Shown here: positions 17,357-26,049 of the stretch, in pieces
How the letters are laid out: each line of letters opens with the position of its first letter
Position numbering within the stretch: the first letter of the stretch is position 1
Assembly (NCBI GenBank): GCA_036500765.1
Contig: DASYBM010000002.1
Location: 62,001 to 126,000 of the forward strand
Reading direction: 5' to 3'
DNA length: 64,000 nt
DNA from: Candidatus Sulfotelmatobacter sp.
Lineage (GTDB): Bacteria; Acidobacteriota; Terriglobia; Terriglobales; Acidobacteriaceae
Made by a program: the position numbers and the translations under genes
The notes under the pieces: generated by a model
The model's input: only the letters and a program-made list of their open reading frames with translations
Database searches by the model: none
Told to the model about the DNA's origin: nothing

Positions 17357-17360
17357 GCGT

Positions 17361-20078
17361 TCAGGCCCGTTCCAGCTGGGCGTACTTCTCCACCAGCTTC
17401 TTCAAGCCGAAGCGAGGAAATTGTACCGTAATCTTGGCTTCTTCGCCTTCTCCTTCGCGCTGGTAAACGGTTCCCTCGCCATATTTGGGATGGCGAACTT
17501 TCTGGCCGGGACGGAATCCGCGCTTCCCGGTGGGTTCCTCGACGGGCGTTTTCGGCAAGGAAAACTTCTTGCCGCGGCTGGCAAAGAACTCGGCGATGTT
17601 CTCGATGGAGTTATACTCCCGGGCTGGCGCCGAGGGCTTGGCGGCGCGGCCGGCCTGGGCGCGATCGCCCGAATGCCACGCTGTGCTCTGGTCTTCGTCT
17701 TCGTAGGAGTAGTGCGTGCTCTCCGCATAGGCGGGGCTGCGTCCCGCCGGACGGGCGAATGCGCCCGTCCCCACGTGAGCCGTGCTGCTCCGCCGCGTTC
17801 CCAATTCTTCCAGCAGCGGAGCCGGGACTTCCTCCAAAAAGCGCGACGGAACGCTGGCTTCTGGCAAATCGGTGCCGTAGCGGCGGCGATAGACGGCGCG
17901 CGTCAGGATCAGTTGGTCCATAGCGCGGGTCATCCCCACGTAGCAGAGGCGGCGCTCTTCCTCAATGTCTTCAGGAACGAGCATGGTGCGCGAATGCGGA
18001 AACAGTCCCTCTTCCAGGCCGCTGAGAAAGACCAGCGGAAATTCCAGTCCCTTGGCGGCGTGCAGGCTCATCAGTGTGATCTGAGCGCGGGCGTCGTAAT
18101 CGTCCGCATCGGCCACGAGAGCAGCATGGTCAAGGAACTGATCAAGAGTTTCGCCGCGGTCGCGCGAATCCATGGCGGCGTTCACCAATTCGCGCAGATT
18201 CTCAATCCGCGAGAAAGCTTCCGGCGTATCCTCTTCTTCCAGCAGCTTGATATATCCAGTGCGGTCGATGAGAAATTTCAGGATGTCGGCGGTGCTGACG
18301 GTGGGGGCCGGAAAAGAATCGGGAACCGATCCAATCTCGGGCTCGGCAGGCCGCTCGCCGTCCGTAGCGCCGGCGTCCCGCCGGCTGTCGTGGAAGCGTC
18401 CCGCCTCCACGTCTGAATCACCCTCGGTAGTCGGAGGTTCCGAATCCGCAGCGCCGAAATCAAATGAGAAATTCTCAAATTCATTGGGATCGAAAGCCGT
18501 CGCGTCTTCCGGTTGCGACTCGTCTTCGGAGTCCGTGATAGTGTCGGCAGGCACGGGCGAGAGCGCCCGCGCCACACCTTCTTGAAGTCCTTCCTCGAAT
18601 GTTCCGGCCAGCATGGCGCGGCCGTCGTTGATCAACTGCTGAAAACTTTGCAGCGAGGCCAATGCCCGCTGCGGCAGCAATTGCCTTCGAATCGCCTCGC
18701 CAAGCGCGCCCCACAGCGACAGCCCCGTTTCGAGCGCAAGCCGCTCCAGAGTATCGAGCGTCCCTTTGCCAATGCCGCGGGTCGGTGTGTTAATCACGCG
18801 CAATAGCGAAATCGAGTCGTCGGGATTCTGGATCGCTTTCAGATACGAGATCATGTCTTTGATCTCGGCGCGCTCGTAGAAAGAGAATCCCCCCACCACG
18901 TGATATTTCATCCCGTAACGCCGCATGGCTTCTTCGAACAATCGCGACTGCGAATTCGTGCGATAGAGCACCGCCGCGCGCGGGGTTTCGCCGCGTTCGT
19001 TTTCAGTTCGACCGGCTTCCCGCAGATATTTCGCGATGTGATCTGCGATGAACAGCGCCTCGTTCTCCCCATCGGGCGCTTCGTAATAGCCGATTTTTGT
19101 GCCGCCTTGGCGCGAAGTCCACAGGTTCTTGCCCTTGCGCCGAACGTTGTTCGCCACCACCGAAGACGCTGCCTCCAAAATATTCTGCGTCGATCGGTAG
19201 TTCTGTTCGAGCCGAATAATCTTAGCCTCGGGAAAGTCCTGCTCGAATTCGAGAATGTTGCGAATATCCGCGCCGCGCCAGGAATAAATCGACTGATCTT
19301 CATCGCCCACCGCGCACACATTGTGCCGATCTCCGGCCAGCATGCGCATCAGTTCGTACTGCGGACGGTTCGTGTCCTGATACTCGTCAATCAGCACGTA
19401 TTGAAAGCGCCGATTGTAATATTCACGCACCTGCGCCGCCGATTTCAGCAGCCGCACGGCTTCCAGCAGCAGATCGTCGAAATCGAGCGCGTTCGCCTTG
19501 CGTAACTCCTTGCGATACTCCTCATACAAATGTGCAATACGCTCGGTCTTGGGATCGGCCGATTGCAGGTAAAGTTCCTGCGGATCGAGCATGTGATTCT
19601 TCGCCCACGAAATGCGCCCCAGCACGGTGCGCGGCGTGAGTTGCTTGTCGTCGAGGCCCAGGCGCCGCATCACACTCTTAACCACGGCCTGCTGGTCGCT
19701 CTCGTCGTAGATCACAAAATTTTTCGTGTGCCCAATCGGCGGCTGCCCCGGCGTCGAGGAAAGGATCCGCATCGCCTCAATATCGCGCCGCAGCATGCGC
19801 ACGCAAAACGAATGAAACGTCGAAATGACCGGCTTCGCTATACTCAGCCCGCCCACTAGTTTTTCAACGCGCTCTCCCATTTCCGCGGCCGCTTTGTTGG
19901 TAAAGGTCATCGCCAGAATCGACTCCGGCATCACGCTCTTGTGCTCGATCAGATACGCGATGCGATACGTGATCACACGCGTCTTGCCGCTGCCCGCGCC
20001 GGCGAGGATCAGCACCGGCCCCTCGGTAGTTTCGACGGCCTCGCGCTGCTGCGGATTCAGTTGGTCCAGGAAAGACAA
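17361..20078 (-). CDS. pcrA: PcrA/UvrD-type ATP-dependent DNA helicase with expanded linker
   Basis: 905 residues, clearly longer than the usual 720-780. Superfamily 1A motifs: 'LNPQQREAV' Q motif, Walker A 'AGAGSGKT' (26-33), 'TFTNKAAAEMGERV', 'VLIDEYQDTNRPQYE', 'VGDEDQSIYSWRGAD', 'LEQNYRST', 'TLMSLHAAKGLEFPLVF' and 'EERRLCYVGMTRA'. A C-terminal 'GQKVRHPKYGEGTV' Tudor-like module is typical of PcrA. It unwinds DNA in excision and mismatch repair and in replication restart. The extra length lies near residues 500-600 and 740-800; both stretches contain dispersed-repeat DNA translated in frame. Known UvrD/PcrA function is expected. Confidence 0.95.
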   Translation of the reverse strand: MSFLDQLNPQQREAVETTEGPVLILAGAGSGKTRVITYRIAYLIEHKSVMPESILAMTFTNKAAAEMGERVEKLVGGLSIAKPVISTFHSFCVRMLRRDIEAMRILSSTPGQPPIGHTKNFVIYDESDQQAVVKSVMRRLGLDDKQLTPRTVLGRISWAKNHMLDPQELYLQSADPKTERIAHLYEEYRKELRKANALDFDDLLLEAVRLLKSAAQVREYYNRRFQYVLIDEYQDTNRPQYELMRMLAGDRHNVCAVGDEDQSIYSWRGADIRNILEFEQDFPEAKIIRLEQNYRSTQNILEAASSVVANNVRRKGKNLWTSRQGGTKIGYYEAPDGENEALFIADHIAKYLREAGRTENERGETPRAAVLYRTNSQSRLFEEAMRRYGMKYHVVGGFSFYERAEIKDMISYLKAIQNPDDSISLLRVINTPTRGIGKGTLDTLERLALETGLSLWGALGEAIRRQLLPQRALASLQSFQQLINDGRAMLAGTFEEGLQEGVARALSPVPADTITDSEDESQPEDATAFDPNEFENFSFDFGAADSEPPTTEGDSDVEAGRFHDSRRDAGATDGERPAEPEIGSVPDSFPAPTVSTADILKFLIDRTGYIKLLEEEDTPEAFSRIENLRELVNAAMDSRDRGETLDQFLDHAALVADADDYDARAQITLMSLHAAKGLEFPLVFLSGLEEGLFPHSRTMLVPEDIEEERRLCYVGMTRAMDQLILTRAVYRRRYGTDLPEASVPSRFLEEVPAPLLEELGTRRSSTAHVGTGAFARPAGRSPAYAESTHYSYEDEDQSTAWHSGDRAQAGRAAKPSAPAREYNSIENIAEFFASRGKKFSLPKTPVEEPTGKRGFRPGQKVRHPKYGEGTVYQREGEGEEAKITVQFPRFGLKKLVEKYAQLERA
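17749..17770. repeat. Perfect 9-bp hairpin inside the helicase gene
   Basis: GGACGGGCG, loop AATG, CGCCCGTCC forms a perfect stem inside codons about 770-777 of pcrA. The same architecture, including the AATG loop, occurs at 41991-42012 (CCCCGGACG-AATG-CGTCCGGGG), so it is probably a captured dispersed repeat. Confidence 0.6.
18362..18405 (-). repeat. GCCGGCGGGACGCCGGCGCTACGG repeat copy inside pcrA
   Basis: Forty-four bases match the intergenic copy at 31507-31550 in 37 positions, read on opposite strands. The core is GACAGCCGGC, two variable bases, GA, one variable base, then GCCGGCGCTACGG. Here it is translated in frame as part of the acidic, low-complexity linker of the helicase (about residues 558-573). 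Confidence 0.75.
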
Positions 20079-20417
20079 TGCGGATGAGGCTCCAGTGGCG
20101 ATAACTCAATTTTACAGGGGAATGAAGAATAGCGGGATTGAGGAATTGCACACTGAGCTTCGAGATTAAGGGCCGATTATTTAAGGGAGTGGAAGTCGGC
20201 CCCAGCCAGGCGCAAGCCTTTCTTGCGGACATGGAAGGAGGGCGGGAGACGATTGAAAGCGAACCCGGAGCGTATCGACACGCAGAGACCGCTGGCGATG
20301 GATTCAAAGCCTGCGCGCTGACTGCCGCTGCTGCCGAAGACCCGCTTCGAAGTGCATTTGGCGAAGGATGGCAGAGTGGAGGAGAGTGGCCAGTGGCCAC
20401 TGAACACTGACCTCTAG
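20079..20417. other. Intergenic region upstream of pcrA, no gene seen
   Basis: 339 bases between the helicase start and the HEAT-protein stop, both on the minus strand. Short open frames on both strands show no family resemblance or ribosome site. The end near the HEAT gene has a near-perfect palindrome, GTGGCCA-G-TGGCCAC (20386-20400), followed by ACTGAACACTGACC. It presumably holds the pcrA promoter. Confidence 0.4.
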
Positions 20418-21455
20418 CTACTCGCCCTTCGTCGAATCGTACCAATTCCGCCAGGCGTTTGAGTCACGGGGTAGCCGCTGATGGGTAATGTCACTGAGGG
20501 CTTGAAAAGCCCAATCGTGAGTTTGGGCATCGAGAGCCGGATCGTCGGAGTAGTTTAGCAATTGTGGGATTGCCGTCTGGCGCTGCTCCAGGGTAAACAT
20601 GCCCGATTCTGCCAGGCTGCACGCCGCTCTCTCGCGCACCAACGCGGAAGGATCGTCGTGCATGGTCTTCAATAGGGGCGCGATCGTTTGCCCAGAGCCG
20701 GCCAGCGCAAGGCCTTCGACGGCCCAGCGTCGCGAATCTTCGTCGGAATCCTTCAGGTGCGCGGTTAACTCCTGAACGATTCGTTCCGTCTGGACTCCGC
20801 GATTCGCCATCAATCCAAGCGCCCACAGTGCCCAAATCTTGCGCGCATGATCGGAAGATTCCGTGGTCCGCAGCAAATAGTCGAGGCTGGCGGAATTCTT
20901 GCCAAGTCCATAGGCGGCGAGTTCCACTTCAATACCCGATTCACGCACCCGCAGGTCGCTGGAGTTCAGCGCAGCGGTCGTGAGCGTGGCGATTTGCGAA
21001 TCCCACTTCACTTTTCCCTGCCACCGGTTCACCCGAGAGGATATCTGTTCCGCGGCGCCCGCCTGCTGGCCAACCGCCAGTTCAAGCAGCGCCTCGGCCT
21101 GCTTCTGCGGCTTCATGCGATCCAGTTGTCGCGCATCTTTGACGGCCGTGGGTTGGTCTCGAGCCGGCGAGGAGGAGGGCGATGGCGATGATACCAAAAA
21201 AATTCCGGCCAATTTTGGCCAGGCGGCCCGGGCGCTTCCTATGCCGGCCACCAGCACCGCCGCAAGCACTCCAATCGCCGCGGCAAGAATCGGTGCGAAC
21301 CGAATCGCGTTCGCCGGCCGCTGCACCGCGTCGGGTGTCTGAGTGTTTACCGCGATATCCGAACCGGGACCCAGCTTTCCATAATCCGGCAAACCAGGAT
21401 CGACGGATTTTGGCGCCGGAACTTGTCCTCGAAAAGTTTTGGAGAATAAAGCCAT
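20418..21455 (-). CDS. Membrane-anchored HEAT-repeat protein
   Basis: 345 residues. A cytoplasmic N-terminus of about 50 residues is followed by one hydrophobic segment ('FAPILAAAIGVLAAVLVAGI'). After a Ser/Pro-rich linker come helical repeats of about 30 residues: 'WALWALGLMANRGVQTERIV', 'DEDSRRWAVEGLALAGSG', 'ALVRERAACSLAESGMF', 'QTHDWAFQALSDITHQRLP'. These are HEAT/PBS-lyase-like repeats that normally bind proteins. It ends with 'SNAWRNWYDSTKGE', a tail common in acidobacterial HEAT proteins. Function is unknown. It is divergent from the propeller gene. Confidence 0.8.
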   Translation of the reverse strand: MALFSKTFRGQVPAPKSVDPGLPDYGKLGPGSDIAVNTQTPDAVQRPANAIRFAPILAAAIGVLAAVLVAGIGSARAAWPKLAGIFLVSSPSPSSSPARDQPTAVKDARQLDRMKPQKQAEALLELAVGQQAGAAEQISSRVNRWQGKVKWDSQIATLTTAALNSSDLRVRESGIEVELAAYGLGKNSASLDYLLRTTESSDHARKIWALWALGLMANRGVQTERIVQELTAHLKDSDEDSRRWAVEGLALAGSGQTIAPLLKTMHDDPSALVRERAACSLAESGMFTLEQRQTAIPQLLNYSDDPALDAQTHDWAFQALSDITHQRLPRDSNAWRNWYDSTKGE

Positions 21456-21626
21456 ATAATGAAGAGTCTAGGATCGTCGGCGAAATAAGGTAAAGTTACT
21501 TCGGTTCGAAACCTATCGAGTTTGATGCAGGAGTGCGCTTCCGCGGCCTGGGGAATCGCGTCTGAGGCCCGAAACCGCGCCTCCGAAGTTACCTGGAGTA
21601 GCGAGAGAATCGCTAAGGAGAAGAAG

Positions 21627-22667
21627 ATGCGAATGAGATTCACCCGGTTGCTAGCAATCATTAGCGTGTCAATCAGTTTTTCCTTTGCGGGAATAGCGTG
21701 GGCAGCGGCGGCTTCGGGATATCACGTAGTCACCACCTATAAAATCGGCGGCGAGGGCGGCTGGGATTATCTGACCGCCGATGCCAACGCGCGCCGCATT
21801 TACATCTCACGCGGAACGCACGTCATGGTGCTGGATGCGGATTCGGGCAAAGTTGTCGGCGACATCGCGGATACGCAAGGAGTACACGGCATCGCGTTGG
21901 CGCCGGAACTGGGCCGCGGTTTCACCAGCAACGGCCGCGAAGGCACGGTCAGCATTTTCGATCTGAAGTCCCTGGCGACCAGCAGCAAGGTAAAAGTAGG
22001 CGATAATCCCGACGCGATTCTCTACGATCCCGCGACCAAACGTGTCTTCACTTTCAACGGGCGCAGCCAGGATTCGACGGCGATTGACGCGGCCAGCGGA
22101 AAAGTTCTGGGAACGATCAAACTCGATGGTAAGCCGGAGTTCGCGGCCAGCGACGCCAAGGGCGAAATCTTCGTCAACATCGAAGACAAGAGCGAGTTGG
22201 TCGCGATCGATCCCAACAAGCTCGAAGTAAAATCGAAGTGGCCGCTCGCCCCGTGCGAGGAACCGAGCGGGTTGTCGATAGATCGCAAGAAGCGGCGCTT
22301 GTTCGTCGGCTGCGGCAATAAGATGATGGCTGTAGTCGACGCAGATAGCGGCAAAGTGTTAGCCACTCCGCCGATCGGCGATGGCGTCGACGCGACTGCG
22401 TTCGATGAAGGAACTGGTTTGGCCTTCGCTTCCTGCGGTCAGGACGCGGTGCTCACGGTGGTGAAAGAGGAATCTGCCGGCAAGTTCAGCGCCGAAAACG
22501 TTCCCACGCAAAAGGGAGCGCGAACCTTAGCGCTCGACGCCAAGACGCACAACGTATTCGTGGTGACAGCGCAGTTCGGTCCTAAACCCGAACCCACCGC
22601 CGACAATCCGCGCGCGCGGCCGCCGATGCTGCCAGACAGTTTCGTGGTGCTGGTGGTCGGAAGATAG
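21627..22667 (+). CDS. Secreted YncE-type beta-propeller protein
   Basis: 346 residues. ATG at 21627 has AAGGAG six bases upstream; the longer opening at 21522 lacks this and disrupts the signal peptide. The signal peptide runs to about residue 27. The mature part is a chain of YVTN-like blades: 'RRIYISRGTHVMVLDADSGKVVGDI', 'GRGFTSNGREGTVSIFDLKSL', 'KRVFTFNGRSQDSTAIDAASGKVLGTI', 'RRLFVGCGNKMMAVVDADSGKVLA'. Proteins of this kind are periplasmic or surface propellers, often associated with metal or redox enzymes. No partner is obvious; the ferredoxin reductase gene follows 95 bases later. Confidence 0.85.
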   Translation: MRMRFTRLLAIISVSISFSFAGIAWAAAASGYHVVTTYKIGGEGGWDYLTADANARRIYISRGTHVMVLDADSGKVVGDIADTQGVHGIALAPELGRGFTSNGREGTVSIFDLKSLATSSKVKVGDNPDAILYDPATKRVFTFNGRSQDSTAIDAASGKVLGTIKLDGKPEFAASDAKGEIFVNIEDKSELVAIDPNKLEVKSKWPLAPCEEPSGLSIDRKKRRLFVGCGNKMMAVVDADSGKVLATPPIGDGVDATAFDEGTGLAFASCGQDAVLTVVKEESAGKFSAENVPTQKGARTLALDAKTHNVFVVTAQFGPKPEPTADNPRARPPMLPDSFVVLVVGR

Positions 22668-22762
22668 AACAAGGCCTTCACAAATCCGCCGATTCCCGCT
22701 AGGATAAGCAACTCTCGCGGTCCGTACGACCGTTCGGTAGGACATTGAGGCCCAAGGAAACG

Positions 22763-23533
22763 ATGACTATTGCCGACGAAAAATTCTTCCATGCGGAGAT
22801 TACCAAGCGCGTGGACTTCGCTCCGGACCTCTGGATGGTCCGCATTCGCAGCGGAGGCGAGTTCAAATTCATCCCCGGTCAGTACGCCACGCTCGGAGTC
22901 GAGGCGAATGGCAAGCGCGTCGAGCGGCCGTACTCGATCGTGTCCTCGCCGGCGGAAGAGGAGATTGAATTCTTTTTCGAACTTGTGCCCGAAGGCGCGC
23001 TGACTCCTCTGCTGCACAAGCTTCAACCCGGCGATCGCTTGCTCATGCGCAGGGTGCCGAAGGGAAGGTTCACGCTCGACATGCAGAACGTCCGCACGAA
23101 CCATCTGCTGATCTCAACCGTCACCGGCGTGGCTCCATTTGTCAGCTTCGTGCGCACGCTCTCCAAAGAGTGGAAAGAAGGACGATTCGACGGCAATCAC
23201 AAACTTTTTCTGCTGAATGGCGCAAGCCGTCCGTGGGAATTTGGATATCTCGACGAACTCAACCAATTCGACCGTGAATTGCCGTGGTTCAAATATGTGC
23301 CGACGGTGAGCCGTCCGTGGGATCATGCCGATTGGTCGGGCGAAATCGGACGCGCGGACGATATTCTTCGAAAATACGCTGATCACTGGGAGTTGGAGCC
23401 TAGTAATACGCTGGCTTACATCTGCGGACATCCCGAGATGATCGAGCACAGCAAGGCCATCCTGAAGCGGCGCGGATTTACCGATCGAGGCCATGTGAGG
23501 GAAGAAGTTTACTGGGTTCCGGCGCACAAATAA
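22763..23533 (+). CDS. fpr: Ferredoxin/flavodoxin-NADP+ reductase
   Basis: 256 residues. ATG at 22763 follows CCAAGGAAA and is preferred over TTG at 22745. FAD site 'RPYSIVSSP' with 'FFFELVPEGALTPLLHKLQPGD' matches the bacterial Fpr group. In the NADP domain, 'ISTVTGVAPFVSFVR' replaces the usual GTGIAPF, so the first glycine is valine. 'CGHPEMI' and the C-terminal 'VREEVYW' are as expected; the aromatic residue that stacks on flavin is present. It transfers electrons between NADPH and ferredoxin or flavodoxin in the cytoplasm. It is a single gene. Confidence 0.92.
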   Translation: MTIADEKFFHAEITKRVDFAPDLWMVRIRSGGEFKFIPGQYATLGVEANGKRVERPYSIVSSPAEEEIEFFFELVPEGALTPLLHKLQPGDRLLMRRVPKGRFTLDMQNVRTNHLLISTVTGVAPFVSFVRTLSKEWKEGRFDGNHKLFLLNGASRPWEFGYLDELNQFDRELPWFKYVPTVSRPWDHADWSGEIGRADDILRKYADHWELEPSNTLAYICGHPEMIEHSKAILKRRGFTDRGHVREEVYWVPAHK

Positions 23534-23563
23534 ATCGGCGGCGCAACTCGCTGAGATTCGCGT

Positions 23564-24205
23564 TCAGGCCAGAATTCCGCCGAATAAAAGCTCGGTGAAC
23601 TGCGGGATCAGATTGCTGGCTTGCAGTTCGCCTTCGGGCTTATACCACTGATAAATCCAGTTGATCATGCCGAGCAGGGCGAAGGCGGCGGCGCGCGGGG
23701 TGACGGCGGCTTTTGCCGGGCGCGTGCGGTGCGGCTCTTTTTGCGACTCCCTTTTTTGTGCGTCTTTTTTTTGCGCGTCTTTTTGAAACTCGGCGATCAG
23801 GCTCTCGACGAAGTGGACGTACTCTTTCTTGCGCTGATTGATGCGCTTGCGCAGGGCGGGCGGCAGGGGATGGTTTTCGTGCAGCATCACCGTGATCTCG
23901 CGGTCGCGCGGGCTGAGCACGACTTCCATGTGCAGGCGAATCAGGGCGCGCAGCCGCTCTTCGGGATTGGCGATGCTACGCACCGGAGCCAGAACGCGCT
24001 CCTGGGTGATCTCCATGGCGTGGTCCATGATCTCGAACAGGATTTCGTCCTTGCTCTGAAAGTGGTGATAGAGGCCGCCTTTGCTGAGCTTGAGCGCGGC
24101 GGCGACATCGTTCATGGAAGTCGCGTCATAGCCGCGCTGCTGAAACAGGCGGGCAGCGGTGCGCAGAATTTCCTGCCGGGAATCGACCACAGTCTCGCGG
24201 GCCAT
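23564..24205 (-). CDS. TetR/AcrR-family transcriptional regulator
   Basis: 213 residues. The N-terminal helix-turn-helix ('REILRTAARLFQQRGYDATSMNDVAAALKLSKGGLYHHFQSKDEIL' region, residues about 11-55) is a textbook TetR domain. The ligand domain has an uncommon charged segment, 'QKDAQKKDAQKRESQKEPH' (about 140-160). It was probably enlarged by slippage of a GCGCAAAAAAGAC-like unit, as the DNA shows three near-repeats there. The C-terminal 'LLGMINWIYQWYKPEG' is usual for regulators of fatty-acid or acyl-CoA genes (TetR_C_33-like). It converges with fpr. The target is unknown; see the palindrome before ilvC. Confidence 0.9.
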   Translation of the reverse strand: MARETVVDSRQEILRTAARLFQQRGYDATSMNDVAAALKLSKGGLYHHFQSKDEILFEIMDHAMEITQERVLAPVRSIANPEERLRALIRLHMEVVLSPRDREITVMLHENHPLPPALRKRINQRKKEYVHFVESLIAEFQKDAQKKDAQKRESQKEPHRTRPAKAAVTPRAAAFALLGMINWIYQWYKPEGELQASNLIPQFTELLFGGILA

Positions 24206-24248
24206 CGCGGAGACATGTTAAACACTTGCGGCCGGGAATGCCACTTGG

Positions 24249-24318
24249 CGAGTCCCGAGTCGCGAGTGGCGAGTCGCGAGTCCGGAGTCCCGAGTCCCAA
24301 GTTGCGAGTCCCTGGTTG
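24249..24318. repeat. Tandem heptamer CGAGTCC array
   Basis: Ten consecutive seven-base units can be read: CGAGTCC, CGAGTCG, CGAGTGG, CGAGTCG, CGAGTCC, GGAGTCC, CGAGTCC, CAAGTTG, CGAGTCC, CTGGTTG. The period is seven throughout. Confidence 0.8.
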
Positions 24319-24345
24319 CGACGGCGTTCCTTTCGTCGCGAAGAA

Positions 24346-24430
24346 TTGTCATCCCGGCCGGAGCATCGCGTTCCCGAAGGGAACGGGATGCGGAGTGGAG
24401 AGCCTGCCCTGAGCGAAGTCGAAGGGGACC
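24346..24430. repeat. TGTCATCC...GAGCGAAGTCGAAGG dispersed element, copy A
   Basis: Begins TTGTCATCCCGGCC and ends CCTGAGCGAAGTCGAAGGGG, in reverse orientation to the copies at 27254, 29132, 29654, 33015 and 38675. The centre contains GTTCCCGAAGGGAAC, itself a palindrome. Confidence 0.7.
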
Positions 24431-24791
24431 TGCTGTTTCTTGTGGTCGTTTCCGCTTCTGGATTTCTCACCGAAATAAATTTGCATCGAGCATTTCCTGA
24501 CGCACGATTACTTGGCTGCCGACCAGCTCTTTGAAGGGGTACCCCCCCTCCCCCTCCCCCCTCTGAAACCCTTGCCTGGCGCGGGTTTTGCAAAACGGCG
24601 TGCGCAAAATCCTGATGTCAAAGAACTTAGATACCAAAATCTAGAGAACAAAGAACTTAGAGCCGGGCGATTCGGCCTCTCGGGACCGTTCCGACCTCGG
24701 CGATGATTACAGAGTTTTGTGGTTGAAGTAAAGGTTGGATGTCACAAGGTTGGGCTGTGGATTTCTTCGGCGATGTCGACAGGCCGGTCGG

Positions 24792-25280
24792 CTATCTTGC
24801 TTTGCGCCTCTCGTGCGTCGAACCCTTTTCGTCGTAAACAACGGTAATCGCTCCGGAACGCGTTATGCTTCCGACGATAGGCGCGTTGTAACTTCGACAG
24901 ACATTCTTCATTTCGGGCAGGGCCAGTTGCAAAGCGTGTGCCATTTCGCTTCCGTTGAAGTCTCCGCGGCTAAAATAGAATTCCCGAACCTTGAAGCGCC
25001 TAACCGATTCTCGCTCGAACTCGTTATAGCGATTCCTCTTGTCCTTCGTGAGCACGACCCAAGATCGCTCGGCAGCAAAAGTAAGCCAAGCCTCATCAGC
25101 AGCGCCACGCTCAAAGTGATCGCGGTGGCGCACAAATCTTACATTGCCATCCGTCAGGGCTTCCACGATTGGTTTGCAGTTGTCCAGGTTCTCATCCAAG
25201 AAGAGGATGAAATCGTCAAGCTGCAACTGCTCTGGTTTCCCATCGGATAGCCTCTTCGATTTGTTTCTCTTCGAGGCCAT
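24792..25280 (-). CDS. DUF5615/PIN-like toxin component
   Basis: 162 residues. The N-terminal 'FILFLDENLDN' and 'SWVVLTKDKRNRY' place the acidic residues typical of the DUF5615 / Mut7-C PIN-like fold (D-E-N and T-x-D). These are usually the toxin partners of DUF433 antitoxins. It should be an RNase if active. The start at 25280 overlaps the DUF433 gene by 65 bases. A TTG near the DUF433 stop codon, giving a product beginning just before 'LDDFILFLDEN', is possible. The region is less GC-rich than the flanks, which suits acquired DNA. Confidence 0.8.
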   Translation of the reverse strand: MASKRNKSKRLSDGKPEQLQLDDFILFLDENLDNCKPIVEALTDGNVRFVRHRDHFERGAADEAWLTFAAERSWVVLTKDKRNRYNEFERESVRRFKVREFYFSRGDFNGSEMAHALQLALPEMKNVCRSYNAPIVGSITRSGAITVVYDEKGSTHERRKAR

Positions 25281-25887
25281 ACTCCTGGGCGAGATCAGGG
25301 ACCGATTCCCGGGCGTTGAATCGCGACGCGATCACTGACGTCGAAATGCCAGTTCCAGCAATCACAGGCTTGCCGAATCCAATAGAGGGATTAATAACGA
25401 TGTATTTCGGTTCGTCAGCTCTTCGTTCTCGAACGAACGGATAGAACTTGAACTTGCCTTTGTCGTACTCAATTCGTTGAAGATGAACGCCCACGATCTC
25501 CGGGATTGCGAACTGACCACCGCGGGATATGTTCAGGATGCTGTCGATCTCTTTCAAAAGAATGTCCGCCCCGTCTGTGTACAGAGGTTGCTCAACAAGG
25601 GGGTGACGAAAGGACGATGTCGCCGAAAGATGCGCCACAGCGCGCCGGATTTTTGGGAGGCGCAGATCGTAGATTGTGCGCATGGCGGCGAGCATGTGAC
25701 ACTCCAACAGATTCATGAAGGATAGGGTCCGAGGATGGCTCCCAGCCGCCCTGATCATGGGTCGAATTTTGTTCTGCCCGAACACCCAGTACTCCAGTGT
25801 CTTTATCGGTACGCGCAGATAGAGTGCGGCCTCCGAAAGACCATACATCGGGAGTTCAAGGCCAGCGTCTTTTACAAGGGTATTCAT
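25216..25887 (-). CDS. DUF433 antitoxin-like protein with N-terminal helix-turn-helix
   Basis: 223 residues from ATG at 25887; ATG at 25953 would add 22 residues and cannot be ruled out. The N-terminus 'LSEAALYLRVPIKTLEYWVFG' looks like a MerR/excisionase-type helix-turn-helix. The C-terminus 'INPSIGFGKPVIAGTGISTSVIASRFNARESV' followed by 'LAQEYGLEEKQIEEAIRWE' is a classic DUF433 domain (PF04255). It probably represses its own operon and neutralises the downstream PIN-like protein, whose gene overlaps its end by 65 bases. The overlap strongly supports a two-gene toxin-antitoxin operon. Confidence 0.85.
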   Translation of the reverse strand: MNTLVKDAGLELPMYGLSEAALYLRVPIKTLEYWVFGQNKIRPMIRAAGSHPRTLSFMNLLECHMLAAMRTIYDLRLPKIRRAVAHLSATSSFRHPLVEQPLYTDGADILLKEIDSILNISRGGQFAIPEIVGVHLQRIEYDKGKFKFYPFVRERRADEPKYIVINPSIGFGKPVIAGTGISTSVIASRFNARESVPDLAQEYGLEEKQIEEAIRWETRAVAA

Positions 25888-26049
25888 TGCCGTAGTAGAA
25901 ATGGCGGCCCACCACGTCGCCAACAAGCGGCGGGCACTCCCGAGAAACATCATTCCTGTTACTGAATCTTACATGCGTGGCGAAGGAAAAGCGACCTTGC
26001 GCCAACAGGGGGAGTGTAACAAGCGTGATCCATGGTCGAAACTCATGGC

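Larger units (their letters stand above)
24206..24791. other. Repeat-rich intergenic region, no gene seen
   Basis: 586 bases between the TetR and toxin genes. It holds a heptamer tandem array (24249-24318), a copy of the CATCC...CTGAGCGAAGTCGAAGG element (24346-24430) and a C-run (CCCCCCTCCCCCTCCCCCC) near 24542-24560. It also contains a near-duplicated 'AAAGAACTTAGA' at about 24617 and 24649. No open frame has a family resemblance. Confidence 0.55.

Noticed and set aside
20138..20410. Plus-strand 90-codon frame and minus-strand frames between pcrA and the HEAT gene
   Set aside because: Composition and content resemble non-coding DNA, and the frame reads through a palindrome; no start signal.
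24249..24318. Short direct repeats considered as a CRISPR array
   Set aside because: The unit is seven bases with no spacers and no cas genes nearby.
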